Below, one piece after another: positions 1 to 8,268 of a stretch of DNA of 64,000 nt. The DNA comes from Chitinolyticbacter meiyuanensis. GTDB taxonomy: Bacteria; Pseudomonadota; Gammaproteobacteria; Burkholderiales; Chitinibacteraceae. The notes below the pieces were generated by a model, which saw nothing but the letters and a program-made list of their open reading frames with translations, was not told the origin of the DNA and ran no database searches. The stretch is taken from NCBI RefSeq assembly GCF_008033135.1, contig NZ_CP041335.1, forward strand, positions 3,229,925 through 3,293,924, given 5' to 3'. The stretch's first letter is position 1; each line of letters begins with the position of its first letter. The translations under genes were made by a program, and so were the position numbers.

Positions 1-1260
1 GTCGAGGATTTCGATCCACGGGTGATAGAGCGCGGCATACTTGCTGTCGAAGCGACCGCGGAAATCGCGCACCTCGTTCAGCGACGAGCCCTCGGGCGCA
101 TCGACCACGGCGATGCGGTAGCGGCAGTTGGTGGCATGGGCAATCAGCGCATCGGCACCAGCGGCCACGTCGTCCGGCCCGCCGAGCGCGACCGCATCGG
201 GCAACGCAACGATGGCGATGTCGTCGACCTCCGCCAACGCTTCAAGGCCGGTGGCCTTGATCTCGACGTTGTCCGGGTCGGCCGGCTCACCGGCGAGGTC
301 GCTGGCAACCAGCGTGTCGCCATCGGTGCCGCCATCAAGCCGCGGTGTGGCATTGGCCTGCAGCGCGATGGCGAGGCGCGCTGCAACGAAGCCCGGCACC
401 GCGATGCCGGCCTGTTCCGGGTCCCATTCCAGCCACACCGTGCTGTTCTCGTCCTCGGGATCGTCCTTCTGCAGGATCTTGCCGATGTAGCGCTTCTGCA
501 GTGGCGAGAAGCCCAGCTCATTGGCCACGTCGATACGCTCGTCGTCCACCGCGACGATCACCCGGGCTTCGATCAGCTGCGCCCCTGCGCCTGCCGGGAT
601 ATCGACCACGTTGCCGTCACGATCGGTAAAGGTCTGCTTGCCCTCGAGATCCACCGACACCACGCGCAGCGCGGTATCGACCAGCGGCGCGTTGCCCACC
701 GGGATGGGATCGCCAGCCGGCACGATCTCGATCACCGCGCCCGCCTTGGCGCGCTTCACCTGCACATCGCCCTCGTCGTCGACGAAAGCGAGATTCTTGC
801 TGCGCACGATCTCGGTCCGCACGTGTACTTCGCCCGCCAGACCCGGCCAGCGCGCGCGCCAAGTGGTGATCACGCCGGCGACCACCGTCACATCGCGGCT
901 GGCGCAACCGTCATAGGTGTATTCGCCCGCGTCGATGCCGTCGTTGCTCTGCACGTAAACGCGCGAGATGTAGAGCCGCCGCCCGCCGTTCTGGAAGAAC
1001 GCCCGTACCGCGTGCGCCAGATAGTTGGTGCGCTCGTCCCCGCCCGGCGCCACATCCTCCAGCCCGCCGTAGACGCGCTCGAACTCGGTGTAGCTGGTGA
1101 CCAGGCGCGGATCACTCGATTTGGGCGCGCCGGGGTAATAAACCGGGCCGTAGCGGGTGAAGCCGGCAAAACCGGTGGTGGACGTCGGCACGCCTTCCAG
1201 CGACTTGGCGCGGAAGCTGACCTCTTCGACGTAGACGCCGGGGGCAAGATATTCAGGCAT
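1..1260 (-). CDS. Contractile tail sheath protein (injection system), 3' end beyond window
   Basis: The frame stays open for 420 codons from an ATG at 1258-1260 to the window edge, so the gene is cut by the boundary. The start has a strong ribosome site (AAGGAG). The N-terminus MPEYLAPGVYVEE is the hallmark of phage-type tail sheaths and of the sheaths of extracellular contractile injection systems (Afp/PVC type). Sheath subunits stack around an inner tube and contract to drive it through a membrane. The DUF4255 protein two genes upstream favours an injection system over an ordinary tailed phage. The visible part includes an inserted, acidic, probably surface-exposed middle region (about residues 120-330). 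The identity as a sheath is firm; the system type is inferred, because tube, baseplate and AAA+ genes are not in view. Confidence 0.9.
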   Translation of the reverse strand, partial: MPEYLAPGVYVEEVSFRAKSLEGVPTSTTGFAGFTRYGPVYYPGAPKSSDPRLVTSYTEFERVYGGLEDVAPGGDERTNYLAHAVRAFFQNGGRRLYISRVYVQSNDGIDAGEYTYDGCASRDVTVVAGVITTWRARWPGLAGEVHVRTEIVRSKNLAFVDDEGDVQVKRAKAGAVIEIVPAGDPIPVGNAPLVDTALRVVSVDLEGKQTFTDRDGNVVDIPAGAGAQLIEARVIVAVDDERIDVANELGFSPLQKRYIGKILQKDDPEDENSTVWLEWDPEQAGIAVPGFVAARLAIALQANATPRLDGGTDGDTLVASDLAGEPADPDNVEIKATGLEALAEVDDIAIVALPDAVALGGPDDVAAGADALIAHATNCRYRIAVVDAPEGSSLNEVRDFRGRFDSKYAALYHPWIEILD

Positions 1261-1330
1261 CGCTTTCTCCTTTCACACAGACGGGCCAGCGGCCCTCGCA
1301 TTGCAAAGGGGCTGGGCCCCGGCTCTTCGT

Positions 1331-2170
1331 TCAGAACTCGAAATCGGCGATGCCCCGGGCCAGCAGCCCCAGTCGCAACGTCATCACCCGGCTGGCCACT
1401 GCGGCATAGCCCGGCGGCAGGGCGGCGCCGGTCAATACGTCGTCGCCCGCAGCCCAGCTGGCAGGCGTTTCCAGCGGCACGTCCCACAGCGGGTCGCGCG
1501 CCGGCAGGTCCGGGTCGGGCGGATCGGCCTCCGCCGGGGCAAATACGGTGATGCGAACCTGCATGCCAGGCTGGGTGCCGGGCTGCGTGGCCGACGGGGG
1601 TAGCAGCAGCACGAATTCGCCGCGATCGTCGCCACTGGCGCGGGCAATGATGTTTGCCAAGCCCAGGTCCGCCTGTGCCGCCGGGATGCTGGCCACCACG
1701 CGCACCCAGCGCGCGGCGCGGCGCGGCGCATCTCCCGCCGGATTGCGGAACACGTGGGCCCTGAGACCAGTGGCCGTGTTGGACAGCGGATACGCAGCCC
1801 CCGGATACAGCCAGGGGCGGACAATGCGGGCGCCCGGCAAGGCGGCTTCGGCCGCGGCCTGCGTCGGCAGCGTGAGCGCCAGACGCCGCGGCACGAAGGC
1901 GCGATGCGGCTGCGGCAGGCTGTAGCGCCCATCGGATGTGGCCGATACGCGCAGCACCAGCGGCTGCGGCGCCGCAGCGAGGTCCGCGCGGTACAGCAAC
2001 GCATAGCGATTGCTCGGCAGGCGCGAGATCGGCGGCCGGCGGGCCGGTGCCACTTCGTCCAGGCCGAGGTGGATGGGCATCAGCACCGGCTGGCCACTGG
2101 CGGCGTCGACCAGCTCGATGCCGGCGGCGAGGCGCCGCGTCTGGCTGACGAAGCCGGTCGGCGCGTTCAT
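1331..2170 (-). CDS. Uncharacterised protein of the contractile injection locus
   Basis: A 279-residue protein with no signal peptide, no membrane segment and no motif I recognise. It is rich in Ala, Pro and Arg, and predicted beta-type stretches alternate with Pro-rich loops. Its start codon overlaps the stop of the DUF4255 gene in an ATGA (2167-2170), and the sheath gene follows after about 70 bases, so all three are probably co-transcribed. Its position between a Pvc16-like protein and the sheath suggests a structural or accessory part of the particle, but nothing in the sequence proves this. Codon use (strong G/C at third positions) matches its neighbours and supports this frame against the antisense frames. 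Confidence 0.8.
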   Translation of the reverse strand: MNAPTGFVSQTRRLAAGIELVDAASGQPVLMPIHLGLDEVAPARRPPISRLPSNRYALLYRADLAAAPQPLVLRVSATSDGRYSLPQPHRAFVPRRLALTLPTQAAAEAALPGARIVRPWLYPGAAYPLSNTATGLRAHVFRNPAGDAPRRAARWVRVVASIPAAQADLGLANIIARASGDDRGEFVLLLPPSATQPGTQPGMQVRITVFAPAEADPPDPDLPARDPLWDVPLETPASWAAGDDVLTGAALPPGYAAVASRVMTLRLGLLARGIADFEF

Positions 2171-2760
2171 GCGGCAAGCTCCGGCTTGGCGCCGATGGTG
2201 GCCGTCACCACGTCGGGCTCGCGGGTGATCGGCGCGCCGTCGATGCAGACCACGCGGGCGATATAGGGCACGGACAGGCGGTAATCGATCGGCAGCGAAT
2301 CGAAGATGCGCATCAGCGATTCGGTATCGACCTCCTCCAGCACCAGATGCAGCGCCTCGGTGGGCGACCAGTCGGCGGCCCCGGCCAGCAAGGGGCCGGA
2401 GACGATGGGCGTCTCTTCGATGGCCTGCATGGCGCGGCCGAGGATGCGGTGCTCGTTTTCAGCCGCATCGGCCCAGGCCGTGAGCAGGAAGTGCAGGTCG
2501 AGCGCGAGGTGGGAACGGCCATCGGCCACGCCAACCGCGGACCAGGCGGCGCGCATGGTCTTGTTGAAATCGACGCGGTAGAGGTAGATGGTGAGCGCCG
2601 GGCGCTGGACGAAATTGCCCATGTTCGCCGGGTCCAGATCCTCGGTACGGGCAATCGCCACGTTGGTGGCCTGCGCCAGCGGCTGCTGCTCGGCAAAACG
2701 GATCTGCAGCAGCCGCTGAATGCTGCGCCCCGCTGCCGATACGCTGGCAAATCCGCCCAT
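2167..2760 (-). CDS. DUF4255 / Pvc16-like injection system protein
   Basis: A 197-residue protein of the DUF4255 family, the N-terminal domain found in Pvc16/Afp16-type proteins, which cap the tube or sheath and set particle length in extracellular contractile injection systems. Family-like features are an N-terminal helix followed by segments around NVAIARTEDL, VQRPALTIYLYRVDFN, and a Leu-rich middle (LDLHFLLTAWADAAENEHRILGRA is typical of the family). I chose the ATG at 2758-2760 because an AGGGGG ribosome site precedes it; a TTG 57 bases further upstream (2815-2817) also keeps the frame open. It is the first gene of the leftward group leading to the sheath. Confident for the family, moderate for the role. 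Confidence 0.85.
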   Translation of the reverse strand: MGGFASVSAAGRSIQRLLQIRFAEQQPLAQATNVAIARTEDLDPANMGNFVQRPALTIYLYRVDFNKTMRAAWSAVGVADGRSHLALDLHFLLTAWADAAENEHRILGRAMQAIEETPIVSGPLLAGAADWSPTEALHLVLEEVDTESLMRIFDSLPIDYRLSVPYIARVVCIDGAPITREPDVVTATIGAKPELAA

Positions 2761-3116
2761 GCCTGCCCCCTGCGTTTGCTGCCGGCCCGCTGCCGGCGAC
2801 GCTTCAGTTGACAGCAATCTGCATACCAGCTTTCAAAAAACAGATATTTCCCTTGTTATTCAAGGAGATTCCGCAAGCCTGCGGACAACTGCCGTGGCTG
2901 AAATCCATGACTGTGACAGCGGGTGTGACACTCGCCAATGCGTGCGTGACAATGCACACCATCCGCTGTGACAACCCAGCCGATCGTGCACCGCGCTTTG
3001 CCACAGCGAACCCCGTCGCTTGGGGCCTGGCCGGTGTATCGCTGCTGTCACACCCACCGTGGCACGATGACGCCGTGCTATAAACGGGTTTTCCCGCCGC
3101 TGCCGGATCACTCCCC
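2761..3116. other. Intergenic region between divergent gene groups
   Basis: About 356 bases lie between the start of the leftward injection-system genes and the rightward SPOR-like gene. The stretch at 2815-2875 is AT-richer than its surroundings. Open frames on both strands here lack ribosome sites and have unconvincing codon use. It probably holds the two divergent promoters, but I could not pick a clear -35/-10 pair. Confidence 0.5.
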
Positions 3117-3626
3117 ATGAAGAAGCTGCTGTTCGTCGTCCTGATCCTGCTGTTCGGCGTGCTGATGTTTGCCGCCGGCACGCTGGCCCCGACGTCGATC
3201 AAGGGCAAGGTCGAGGCGGCCGCCAGCCATCTACCCGGCCTCAAGCCCGCCGTAAAGGCCGGCAAGGTGTCCACGCCCGCTGCCAAGCCTGCGGCCGATG
3301 CGGCCAGCGGCATCGCCGAGGTGCAGGCCGAAGCACTGAACCTGCCTGCACCGCTACCGGACAAGGGGGACTATGCGCTGCTCGCCGGGCAATTCAGCAC
3401 GCTGGCGCCGGCCCAGTCGCTGGCCGCGAGCGCCGGGGAAGCCCGGCTCGTGACCACCCTGCTGCAAGCCGTCGAGCACGATGGCACCCGCTGGTTCATG
3501 GTGGCCGTCGGCAAGTATGGTGACCTTGATGCGGCGCGCACCGCCCGCCCCGCCGTGGCCCGGTCGCTCGGCCTGACCAATGCCCCGCCGGTGATCCTGC
3601 TGCCGGCACCATCGAAGAAGGGCTGA
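3117..3626 (+). CDS. Membrane-anchored SPOR-like domain protein
   Basis: A 169-residue protein with an N-terminal hydrophobic anchor (about residues 3-22, uncleaved or signal-anchor type), an Ala/Lys/Pro-rich linker (23-83), and a C-terminal domain (about 86-162) with the look of a SPOR fold: a YALLAGQFS strand, then a helix, WFMVAVGKYGDLDAA, and a final strand. SPOR domains bind denuded peptidoglycan at division sites in the periplasm. The next gene follows after 12 bases, so the three genes to 4716 may form an operon. It lies divergent to the injection-system genes; a functional link is possible but unproven. The SPOR assignment rests on pattern, not on a strong motif. Confidence 0.7.
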   Translation: MKKLLFVVLILLFGVLMFAAGTLAPTSIKGKVEAAASHLPGLKPAVKAGKVSTPAAKPAADAASGIAEVQAEALNLPAPLPDKGDYALLAGQFSTLAPAQSLAASAGEARLVTTLLQAVEHDGTRWFMVAVGKYGDLDAARTARPAVARSLGLTNAPPVILLPAPSKKG

Positions 3627-3638
3627 GCGGAGGGCGCC

Positions 3639-4100
3639 ATGACGCTGGCCGATTTCCCCGCGCTGCTCGGCTGCCAGGCAGGCGAACCCTGGTCGGTGCA
3701 TGTCAGCTGGAGCACGGTGCCGCCCAAGGACTGGGTCACTGCCCGCAACCAGCTGAAGCCGGGCGACCTGCGCCTGTTGCTGAGCGTGAACCGGTCAGGC
3801 TGGCATGCCGAGCTGGCGCCGCACGACGACAGCTTCCGGGTGCAATGGCGCGACAGTGGCATCAGCGTGGAATCGCAGCAGCTGCGCTATCGCAAGCTGC
3901 TGCCATGGCCGGCGCTTGCCTCGCCCGCCGATACGCCGACGCTGGTCACACAGCTGGCCACCCTGCTCGACCGCAACTTCGTCCGCCATGCCAATCTGGA
4001 GGGAGCGCTCGCCGCCCAACTGCTCGTGCCTGGCTTTGACGATGCGGCGCTGCGACGCTGGCTCGCCCCATCCGCCGACGCTTGGGGTGTGTTCGACTGA
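3639..4100 (+). CDS. Uncharacterised 153-residue protein
   Basis: I do not recognise this protein. It has no signal peptide or membrane segment, is Trp- and Leu-rich, and looks mixed alpha/beta, with a helical C-terminal third. A GGAGGG ribosome site precedes the ATG, 12 bases after the SPOR-like gene, and the next gene begins 34 bases downstream with its own GAGGAGG site, so the three genes are probably co-expressed. Third-position G/C is high as in a real gene. The large overlapping frame beginning at 3805 is in another frame; only its 3' part (from 4135) is a gene. Confidence 0.7.
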   Translation: MTLADFPALLGCQAGEPWSVHVSWSTVPPKDWVTARNQLKPGDLRLLLSVNRSGWHAELAPHDDSFRVQWRDSGISVESQQLRYRKLLPWPALASPADTPTLVTQLATLLDRNFVRHANLEGALAAQLLVPGFDDAALRRWLAPSADAWGVFD

Positions 4101-4134
4101 GTTTTACCGCCCGCGCGCGGGCGAGGAGGTTGCC

Positions 4135-4716
4135 ATGTTCCTGGTCGACGATGTCTTGAAGGAAGCACTCGCCTACTGCTTCAAACGGGTGCAGAGCGGC
4201 CGCGAGCAACACGATGCCGCGCTGCGCCACATCCGTACCGCAATGCGCGCTCTGGCCTCGTCGTTGCGTGAAATCACGCTACAGCTGGAGGCCGGCGTGC
4301 ACCGGCTGCGGCGGCTGGAACAGGATCGTGCAGCGTATTTCGCCGAGCTGCAGCAGCTCACCGATGCCGACTTCCTGCGCCAAGCCTGTAACGAGGCCGG
4401 CATCTGCGAGGAACTGGCGCGGGCCCAGGATGCGCTGTACCAGATCACGCCGCTGGATGGCAGCGACGCACTGGTGGCGCTGCGCCAGCTGGCCGACGAC
4501 ATCGAAGCGCGCGAATCCGCCTTCGTCAGCGCCATTCTCGAATTCCTCGCCCATGCGCGCGACGCGGACCTGCTGACCAGCGGCGGCGCTGCAGCCAACC
4601 TCGCGCCAGCTGCGATCTCGGCCGCTCTCGCCGAACGGCTGGCCACCCTGGGCGAGAAGCAGGCCGAGATCGAGCGCCTGCTCGCCGCGCTGCGCGCATC
4701 CGCTTATCGCGGCTGA
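4135..4716 (+). CDS. Uncharacterised helical (coiled-coil-like) protein
   Basis: A 193-residue, almost entirely alpha-helical soluble protein. Long amphipathic segments (about residues 20-70 and 160-188) have heptad-like Leu/Ile/Ala spacing (for example LREITLQLEAGVHRLRRLEQ), suggesting a coiled coil. I chose the ATG at 4135 over the much longer open frame from 3805 because of a perfect GAGGAGG ribosome site 6 bases upstream and because the preceding gene occupies the upstream part in another frame. No enzyme motif is visible. It may work with the two genes before it; its function is unknown. Confidence 0.75.
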   Translation: MFLVDDVLKEALAYCFKRVQSGREQHDAALRHIRTAMRALASSLREITLQLEAGVHRLRRLEQDRAAYFAELQQLTDADFLRQACNEAGICEELARAQDALYQITPLDGSDALVALRQLADDIEARESAFVSAILEFLAHARDADLLTSGGAAANLAPAAISAALAERLATLGEKQAEIERLLAALRASAYRG

Positions 4717-4778
4717 GCTGCTTCGCTACACTCTCGCTCCTGGCCGGCCGCGACAGGCCACCCACACAGGAGCAGCCC

Positions 4779-5120
4779 ATGAGCAACGAGCTCATCATCA
4801 CCGACCTCGTCATCGGCGACGGCAAGGAAATCGCCAAGGGCGCGCTGATCACCGCGCACTACACCGGCACGCTGGAAGACGGCACCGAGTTCGATTCCTC
4901 GCACCGGCGCGGCAAGCCGTTCCAGTGCGTGATCGGCACCGGCCGCGTGATCAAGGGCTGGGATCTCGGCCTGATGGGCATGAAGACTGGCGGCAAGCGC
5001 CGGCTGTTCGTGCCCGCCCACCTCGCCTACGGCGAGCGGCAGATCGGCGCGCATATCCAGCCCCATTCCAACCTCATCTTCGAGATCGAATTGCTGGAAG
5101 TACTGACCCGCGACGACTGA
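4779..5120 (+). CDS. FKBP-type peptidyl-prolyl cis-trans isomerase
   Basis: A 113-residue single-domain FKBP that catalyses cis-trans isomerisation of X-Pro bonds and acts as a folding helper. Diagnostic motifs are HYTGTLEDGTEFDSS, GTGRVIKGWDLGLMGMKTGG and HLAYGE, ending in the strand LIFEIELLEV. No signal peptide is present, so it is cytoplasmic. The length is normal for stand-alone FKBPs (about 110). A CAGGAGCAG ribosome site sits just before the ATG. The downstream nfi gene follows at 68 bases in the same direction. High confidence in the family; the substrate is unknown. Confidence 0.95.
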   Translation: MSNELIITDLVIGDGKEIAKGALITAHYTGTLEDGTEFDSSHRRGKPFQCVIGTGRVIKGWDLGLMGMKTGGKRRLFVPAHLAYGERQIGAHIQPHSNLIFEIELLEVLTRDD

Positions 5121-5187
5121 GCCGGGCACGCTGGTTGCAGCTGCCTCCGGCGACGATGAAAAACCGGCCCGGACAGGAGCGCCCGAC

Positions 5188-5883
5188 ATGCAGGTACCGC
5201 AGCTCGAAAACGACTACGTGATGCCGCTGGCCCAGGCCGCCGCGCTGCAACGGCGCCTGGCCGAACAGGTGGCGCTGCAGCCGCTGGCAGGGCCGGTGCG
5301 CCATGTGGCGGGCGTCGATGTGTCATCCGAATGGCACGGCTCGCTGCTCTCCGCCGCCGTGGTGGTATTCAGCTACCCCGAGCTGACCATGCTCGAAACC
5401 GCCTGCGCGCAGCACGAATCGGCATTCCCCTACGTTCCGGGCTTTCTCTCATTCCGTGAGATCCCCGCGCTGCTGAAGGCCTTTGCACAACTGCAGCAGG
5501 TGCCGGACGTGCTGTTCGTCGACGGCCAGGGCATCACCCACCCGCGCCGACTCGGCATTGCCGCGCACCTGGGCGTGCTGCTGAACCTGCCCGCCGTGGG
5601 CGTCGCCAAATCCAACCTTTACGGCCGCTGGCAGACGCCGAAGGAACCGGGCGAGCACACACCCATACTCGACCCCGCCAGCGGCGAGGTGCTGGGCGCC
5701 GCGCTCAAGAGCAAGGCGCGCTCGCTACCTATCCTGATTTCAGCAGGCCACCTGATTACGCAGCAGGAAGCACTGGCCCTGGTGCAATCGATGTTGCAGG
5801 GCTACCGGCTGCCAATCACCACGCGGGCGGCACATGATGCGGTGAATGCGTATCGGCGCGAGCGCAAGATGGAGCAGGAATAG
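5188..5883 (+). CDS. nfi: Endonuclease V (deoxyinosine 3'-endonuclease)
   Basis: A 231-residue endonuclease V that nicks DNA one phosphate 3' of deoxyinosine in repair of deaminated adenine. The family signature is intact: catalytic Asp44 in AGVDVS, PYVPGFLSFRE with Glu91, and Asp112 in LFVDGQGITHPRRLG, with GVAKSNLYG further on. The length matches the Escherichia coli enzyme (about 223). An AGGAG site precedes the ATG at 5188; an internal ATG at 5221 would remove conserved N-terminal helix residues and is less likely. It is a housekeeping repair gene and its nearness to the secretion genes is probably incidental, although a deaminase-like gene lies 2.5 kb downstream. Confidence 0.96.
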   Translation: MQVPQLENDYVMPLAQAAALQRRLAEQVALQPLAGPVRHVAGVDVSSEWHGSLLSAAVVVFSYPELTMLETACAQHESAFPYVPGFLSFREIPALLKAFAQLQQVPDVLFVDGQGITHPRRLGIAAHLGVLLNLPAVGVAKSNLYGRWQTPKEPGEHTPILDPASGEVLGAALKSKARSLPILISAGHLITQQEALALVQSMLQGYRLPITTRAAHDAVNAYRRERKMEQE

Positions 5884-5967
5884 AGCCAGGCAACGCCCGA
5901 CACCGGGTGCTGAACTGGTGATTGGATTGCCAGCCCAAGCGACAGCTGGCCCTCGACGCTTGGCCGT

Positions 5968-6978
5968 CTATTGCCTTTGCGTCCATTTGGTAGCTTTGTG
6001 CTCAACCCATTTCGCATAATTCTCCTGACTCACAGGGCCGCTCCACGCTTTGCCGGTCTTGGCGCTGCCATGAGTTTGGTAAACCTCGCTCAGCGTGGAA
6101 TGCAAGGCAAACCCAGGCGTTTTGGTCGATAGCGCACGCAAGCGCTGAGCCCCGCCTTCACCGGAACCGATGAATCCCTTGTTTGGATCGGCGAACTCCT
6201 CCGGCGTCAGTTTCTGATGCTTTACCAGATAAAGCGCGCTTGTTGCGTTGAGTATTGCATTGGTGCCACCGCGACTGAACTCGGAGATGCCAATTTCCGC
6301 AGCCAGTTCTACGCTGTTCTTTGCATGATCCAGCGTTCCTTCCAATTGCTTGGTCGAATGCGAGCCTCTCAACACGCGTAATGTATTGGTCGTATCGCTG
6401 CCGATTTCGCCGATCAACTTTGGCAATGATTTGGCCGTACTGGAAGAAGTGGCCACATTGTGTGTCGACGTGCCGAACTCATCGGCATTCCCGGTGGGTT
6501 TCAAGCTGGTATTGAAATCGCCATGCTTGTGAAACGTATCGAAACTCCGTGCTTGATCACCATGCGTGAATTGATGACGAAATGCAGTAAAACGCCCATC
6601 CTGCGCCTCCTTGCTCAGGTCATGCCATTTATCGTTGTTCACCGTCCGTGCGGTGGTCGTCGTCGCCACCGGCAAAAACACCGGTAGTGCTCCCAACGGA
6701 GCAAGCAATCCGGGGCTCAGGGTTAGCGGCCCGGAACCTGGGGTTGCCAATGAAGGTGGCGGCACAACTTTTTCTTTCTTTCTCGGCGCTTCGTCACCAC
6801 TCGAAGCACTGCGTTTGAGCACCGTCATCGGCTCAAGCTTCTCCTTCTTTCGCGCAGAAGTGACATCCTTCGTTTTTGCCGGCTTCGAAATATCACTCTT
6901 GTTGCGCTTACCTGAGAATGAAGTGGGAATCTCCTTCGCGTCCTTTTCAGGCCGCCTTCCTTTGCCGCGGTCACTCAT
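5968..6978 (-). CDS. Orphan effector-like protein with basic disordered N-terminus
   Basis: A 336-residue protein I do not recognise. Residues 1-75 are disordered, very rich in Lys, Arg, Ser and Pro, with clusters such as SARKKEKLEP and APRKKEKVVPPP. Next comes a short hydrophobic Pro/Leu/Gly stretch (about 76-105). The C-terminal two-thirds (110-336) looks like a folded, mainly helical domain (HAKNSVELAAEIGISEFS, LNATSALYLVKHQKLTPEEF). There is no signal peptide. The base composition is visibly lower in G+C than the T6SS genes, suggesting transfer. It is the last of a series of minus-strand orphans downstream of the T6SS operon, all with similar charged or Ser/Gly-rich leaders. The layout suggests a secreted cargo protein; no toxin motif is visible. 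Confidence 0.8.
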   Translation of the reverse strand: MSDRGKGRRPEKDAKEIPTSFSGKRNKSDISKPAKTKDVTSARKKEKLEPMTVLKRSASSGDEAPRKKEKVVPPPSLATPGSGPLTLSPGLLAPLGALPVFLPVATTTTARTVNNDKWHDLSKEAQDGRFTAFRHQFTHGDQARSFDTFHKHGDFNTSLKPTGNADEFGTSTHNVATSSSTAKSLPKLIGEIGSDTTNTLRVLRGSHSTKQLEGTLDHAKNSVELAAEIGISEFSRGGTNAILNATSALYLVKHQKLTPEEFADPNKGFIGSGEGGAQRLRALSTKTPGFALHSTLSEVYQTHGSAKTGKAWSGPVSQENYAKWVEHKATKWTQRQ

Positions 6979-7038
6979 CGAGCCACTCCTTAGTCACACA
7001 GGTTGATCTGGCAGAACAGACTGCGAATACTGCAGTCC

Positions 7039-7452
7039 ATGCGCCAACGCTCCCTCTTGCTGCCCTACCCCCTTGGCCTGCGCAATCGCAGCCATGAGGT
7101 TCATGTCACCCGATCCGAAGGAGGTCGGCCGGCGCTTGCGCGCAGCGAACCGCTGGAAGACGATCGTCGGGCCGTGGTCTACCGGCAGTGGGGCATGCCG
7201 GAGCGCTCGCCGCGCCAGCCCCCGCTGCCCGCCAGGACCGTACCGCTGCCGCAGCGCAGCCAGACCATCCTCTACCACCAGGTATCCGAGTTGACCCGTG
7301 CCGAGCTTAACGGCGGCGCCACGCCTTCCAACAACCAACCGGGCGCGGCCGACCCGCTGCCACGCACCGAACCGCTGGGCCAGCCGGGCGAAGCACCACT
7401 CACCGATGTGACCGTCTACGGGCCGAGCATTTCGGTGCGGCTGCGGCGCTGA
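7039..7452 (+). CDS. Small uncharacterised ORF inside the orphan island
   Basis: The only plus-strand candidate among the leftward orphan genes. The frame runs from about 7003 or 7039 to a TGA at 7450-7452. Third positions are strongly G/C from about 7195 onward, unlike the opposite strand, which argues that at least the last 85 codons are coding. The product is Pro/Arg-rich and ends in a beta-like DVTVYGPSISVRLRR. The 5' half has poorer codon use and another frame (from 7073) also looks gene-like there, so this could be the remnant of a longer gene after a frameshift. Function unknown; start uncertain. Confidence 0.45.
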   Translation: MRQRSLLLPYPLGLRNRSHEVHVTRSEGGRPALARSEPLEDDRRAVVYRQWGMPERSPRQPPLPARTVPLPQRSQTILYHQVSELTRAELNGGATPSNNQPGAADPLPRTEPLGQPGEAPLTDVTVYGPSISVRLRR

Positions 7453-7494
7453 GTTGAGTACTTTGCGCCCACCGGCACCAGTCACCGCATTTGC

Positions 7495-8244
7495 CTAGAA
7501 CTTGCGCTCGTAGTTCGCGAACACGCTCTTGAAACGTGGCTTGCCTCCCGTCTGGACCTTCTCGCTGTCGCCACGGTCGTACACCACGCCGACGCTGGAG
7601 CGATCATGGGTATCTGCCGCCACGTAAAACACGTTGTTGTCGCCATATTTCTTGAATTTGTCGAGCGCCTTGCGCTCCATATGGCTATCGACGGCGATAT
7701 TGGGATAGTGCGGCGCCCACACCGTGCTGTATTTGTTGCTCTCGGCGCCCGTCAGGCTGAAAGGCGCACGGTGCGCCCTGTCGTACTGGATATCCGTGTT
7801 ATCCGGATGCGGGCTCTTCGGATGGCCGATCTCCTTGTCGTCCGCGACATCGCCGTGATTCACCACGCGCGATACCGTGACCAAATGCCCTTCGTAGCTG
7901 CCCCCTTCGTGCGGCTTGATACGCACTTCCTGCTGCACGATGTTTCCACTTGCCTTCTTGTTGCGCAGCGCATTGAGCGCATCCTGGGTGAAGCTGGGCG
8001 TAACATCCGTAATGCTGTTGCTCCGCACAGACCCCGATGAAATCTGGCCATGCATCTGCCAGCGCACCGTGTCATCGAGGCTGCCCTGCTTGCTGGATTT
8101 GTGCGCTGTTTTCATCAGCGAGGTGGTATCGAAGCCCTGGTGGCTGAAGTCGGTGCTTTGCAATTTGGCTCGATTGGTGTCTTCCAGCACCTTCATCTTT
8201 TCCTGATACCGGGTAACACGCTTGCCGCTGCTATCGCTAGTCAT
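7495..8244 (-). CDS. Orphan effector-like protein, 249 residues
   Basis: A hydrophilic protein without signal peptide or membrane segment. I chose the ATG at 8242-8244 because of a GGAGGAG site 7 bases upstream; a TTG two codons earlier also keeps the frame open. Residues 1-100 are Ser/Thr/Lys/Gln-rich and probably disordered. The C-terminal half looks folded: RAPFSLTGAESNKYSTVWAP, then DSHMERKALDKF and VFYVAADTHDRSSVGVVYD, closing with a basic tail. The HME within DSHMERKAL resembles the first metal motif of some deaminases, but no CxxC follows, so I do not call an enzyme. It sits in the orphan series beside the deaminase-like gene, from which a 37-codon ORF separates it. Confidence 0.8.
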   Translation of the reverse strand: MTSDSSGKRVTRYQEKMKVLEDTNRAKLQSTDFSHQGFDTTSLMKTAHKSSKQGSLDDTVRWQMHGQISSGSVRSNSITDVTPSFTQDALNALRNKKASGNIVQQEVRIKPHEGGSYEGHLVTVSRVVNHGDVADDKEIGHPKSPHPDNTDIQYDRAHRAPFSLTGAESNKYSTVWAPHYPNIAVDSHMERKALDKFKKYGDNNVFYVAADTHDRSSVGVVYDRGDSEKVQTGGKPRFKSVFANYERKF

Positions 8245-8268
8245 GATCAATCTCCTCCAAGCTGCAAA

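Noticed and set aside
22..1551. Long plus-strand open frame of 509 codons
   Set aside because: It is antisense to the tail sheath and its neighbour. The product is His/Arg/Asp-rich in the way typical of reverse-complement frames of GC-rich genes.
6994..7485. Minus-strand frame of 163 codons opposite the 7039 ORF
   Set aside because: Its third-position composition is worse than that of the plus strand, and it lacks a ribosome site.
7495..8244. Second deaminase-like protein
   Set aside because: DSHMERKAL resembles an HxE motif, but no CxxC follows at a suitable distance, so the evidence is not enough.
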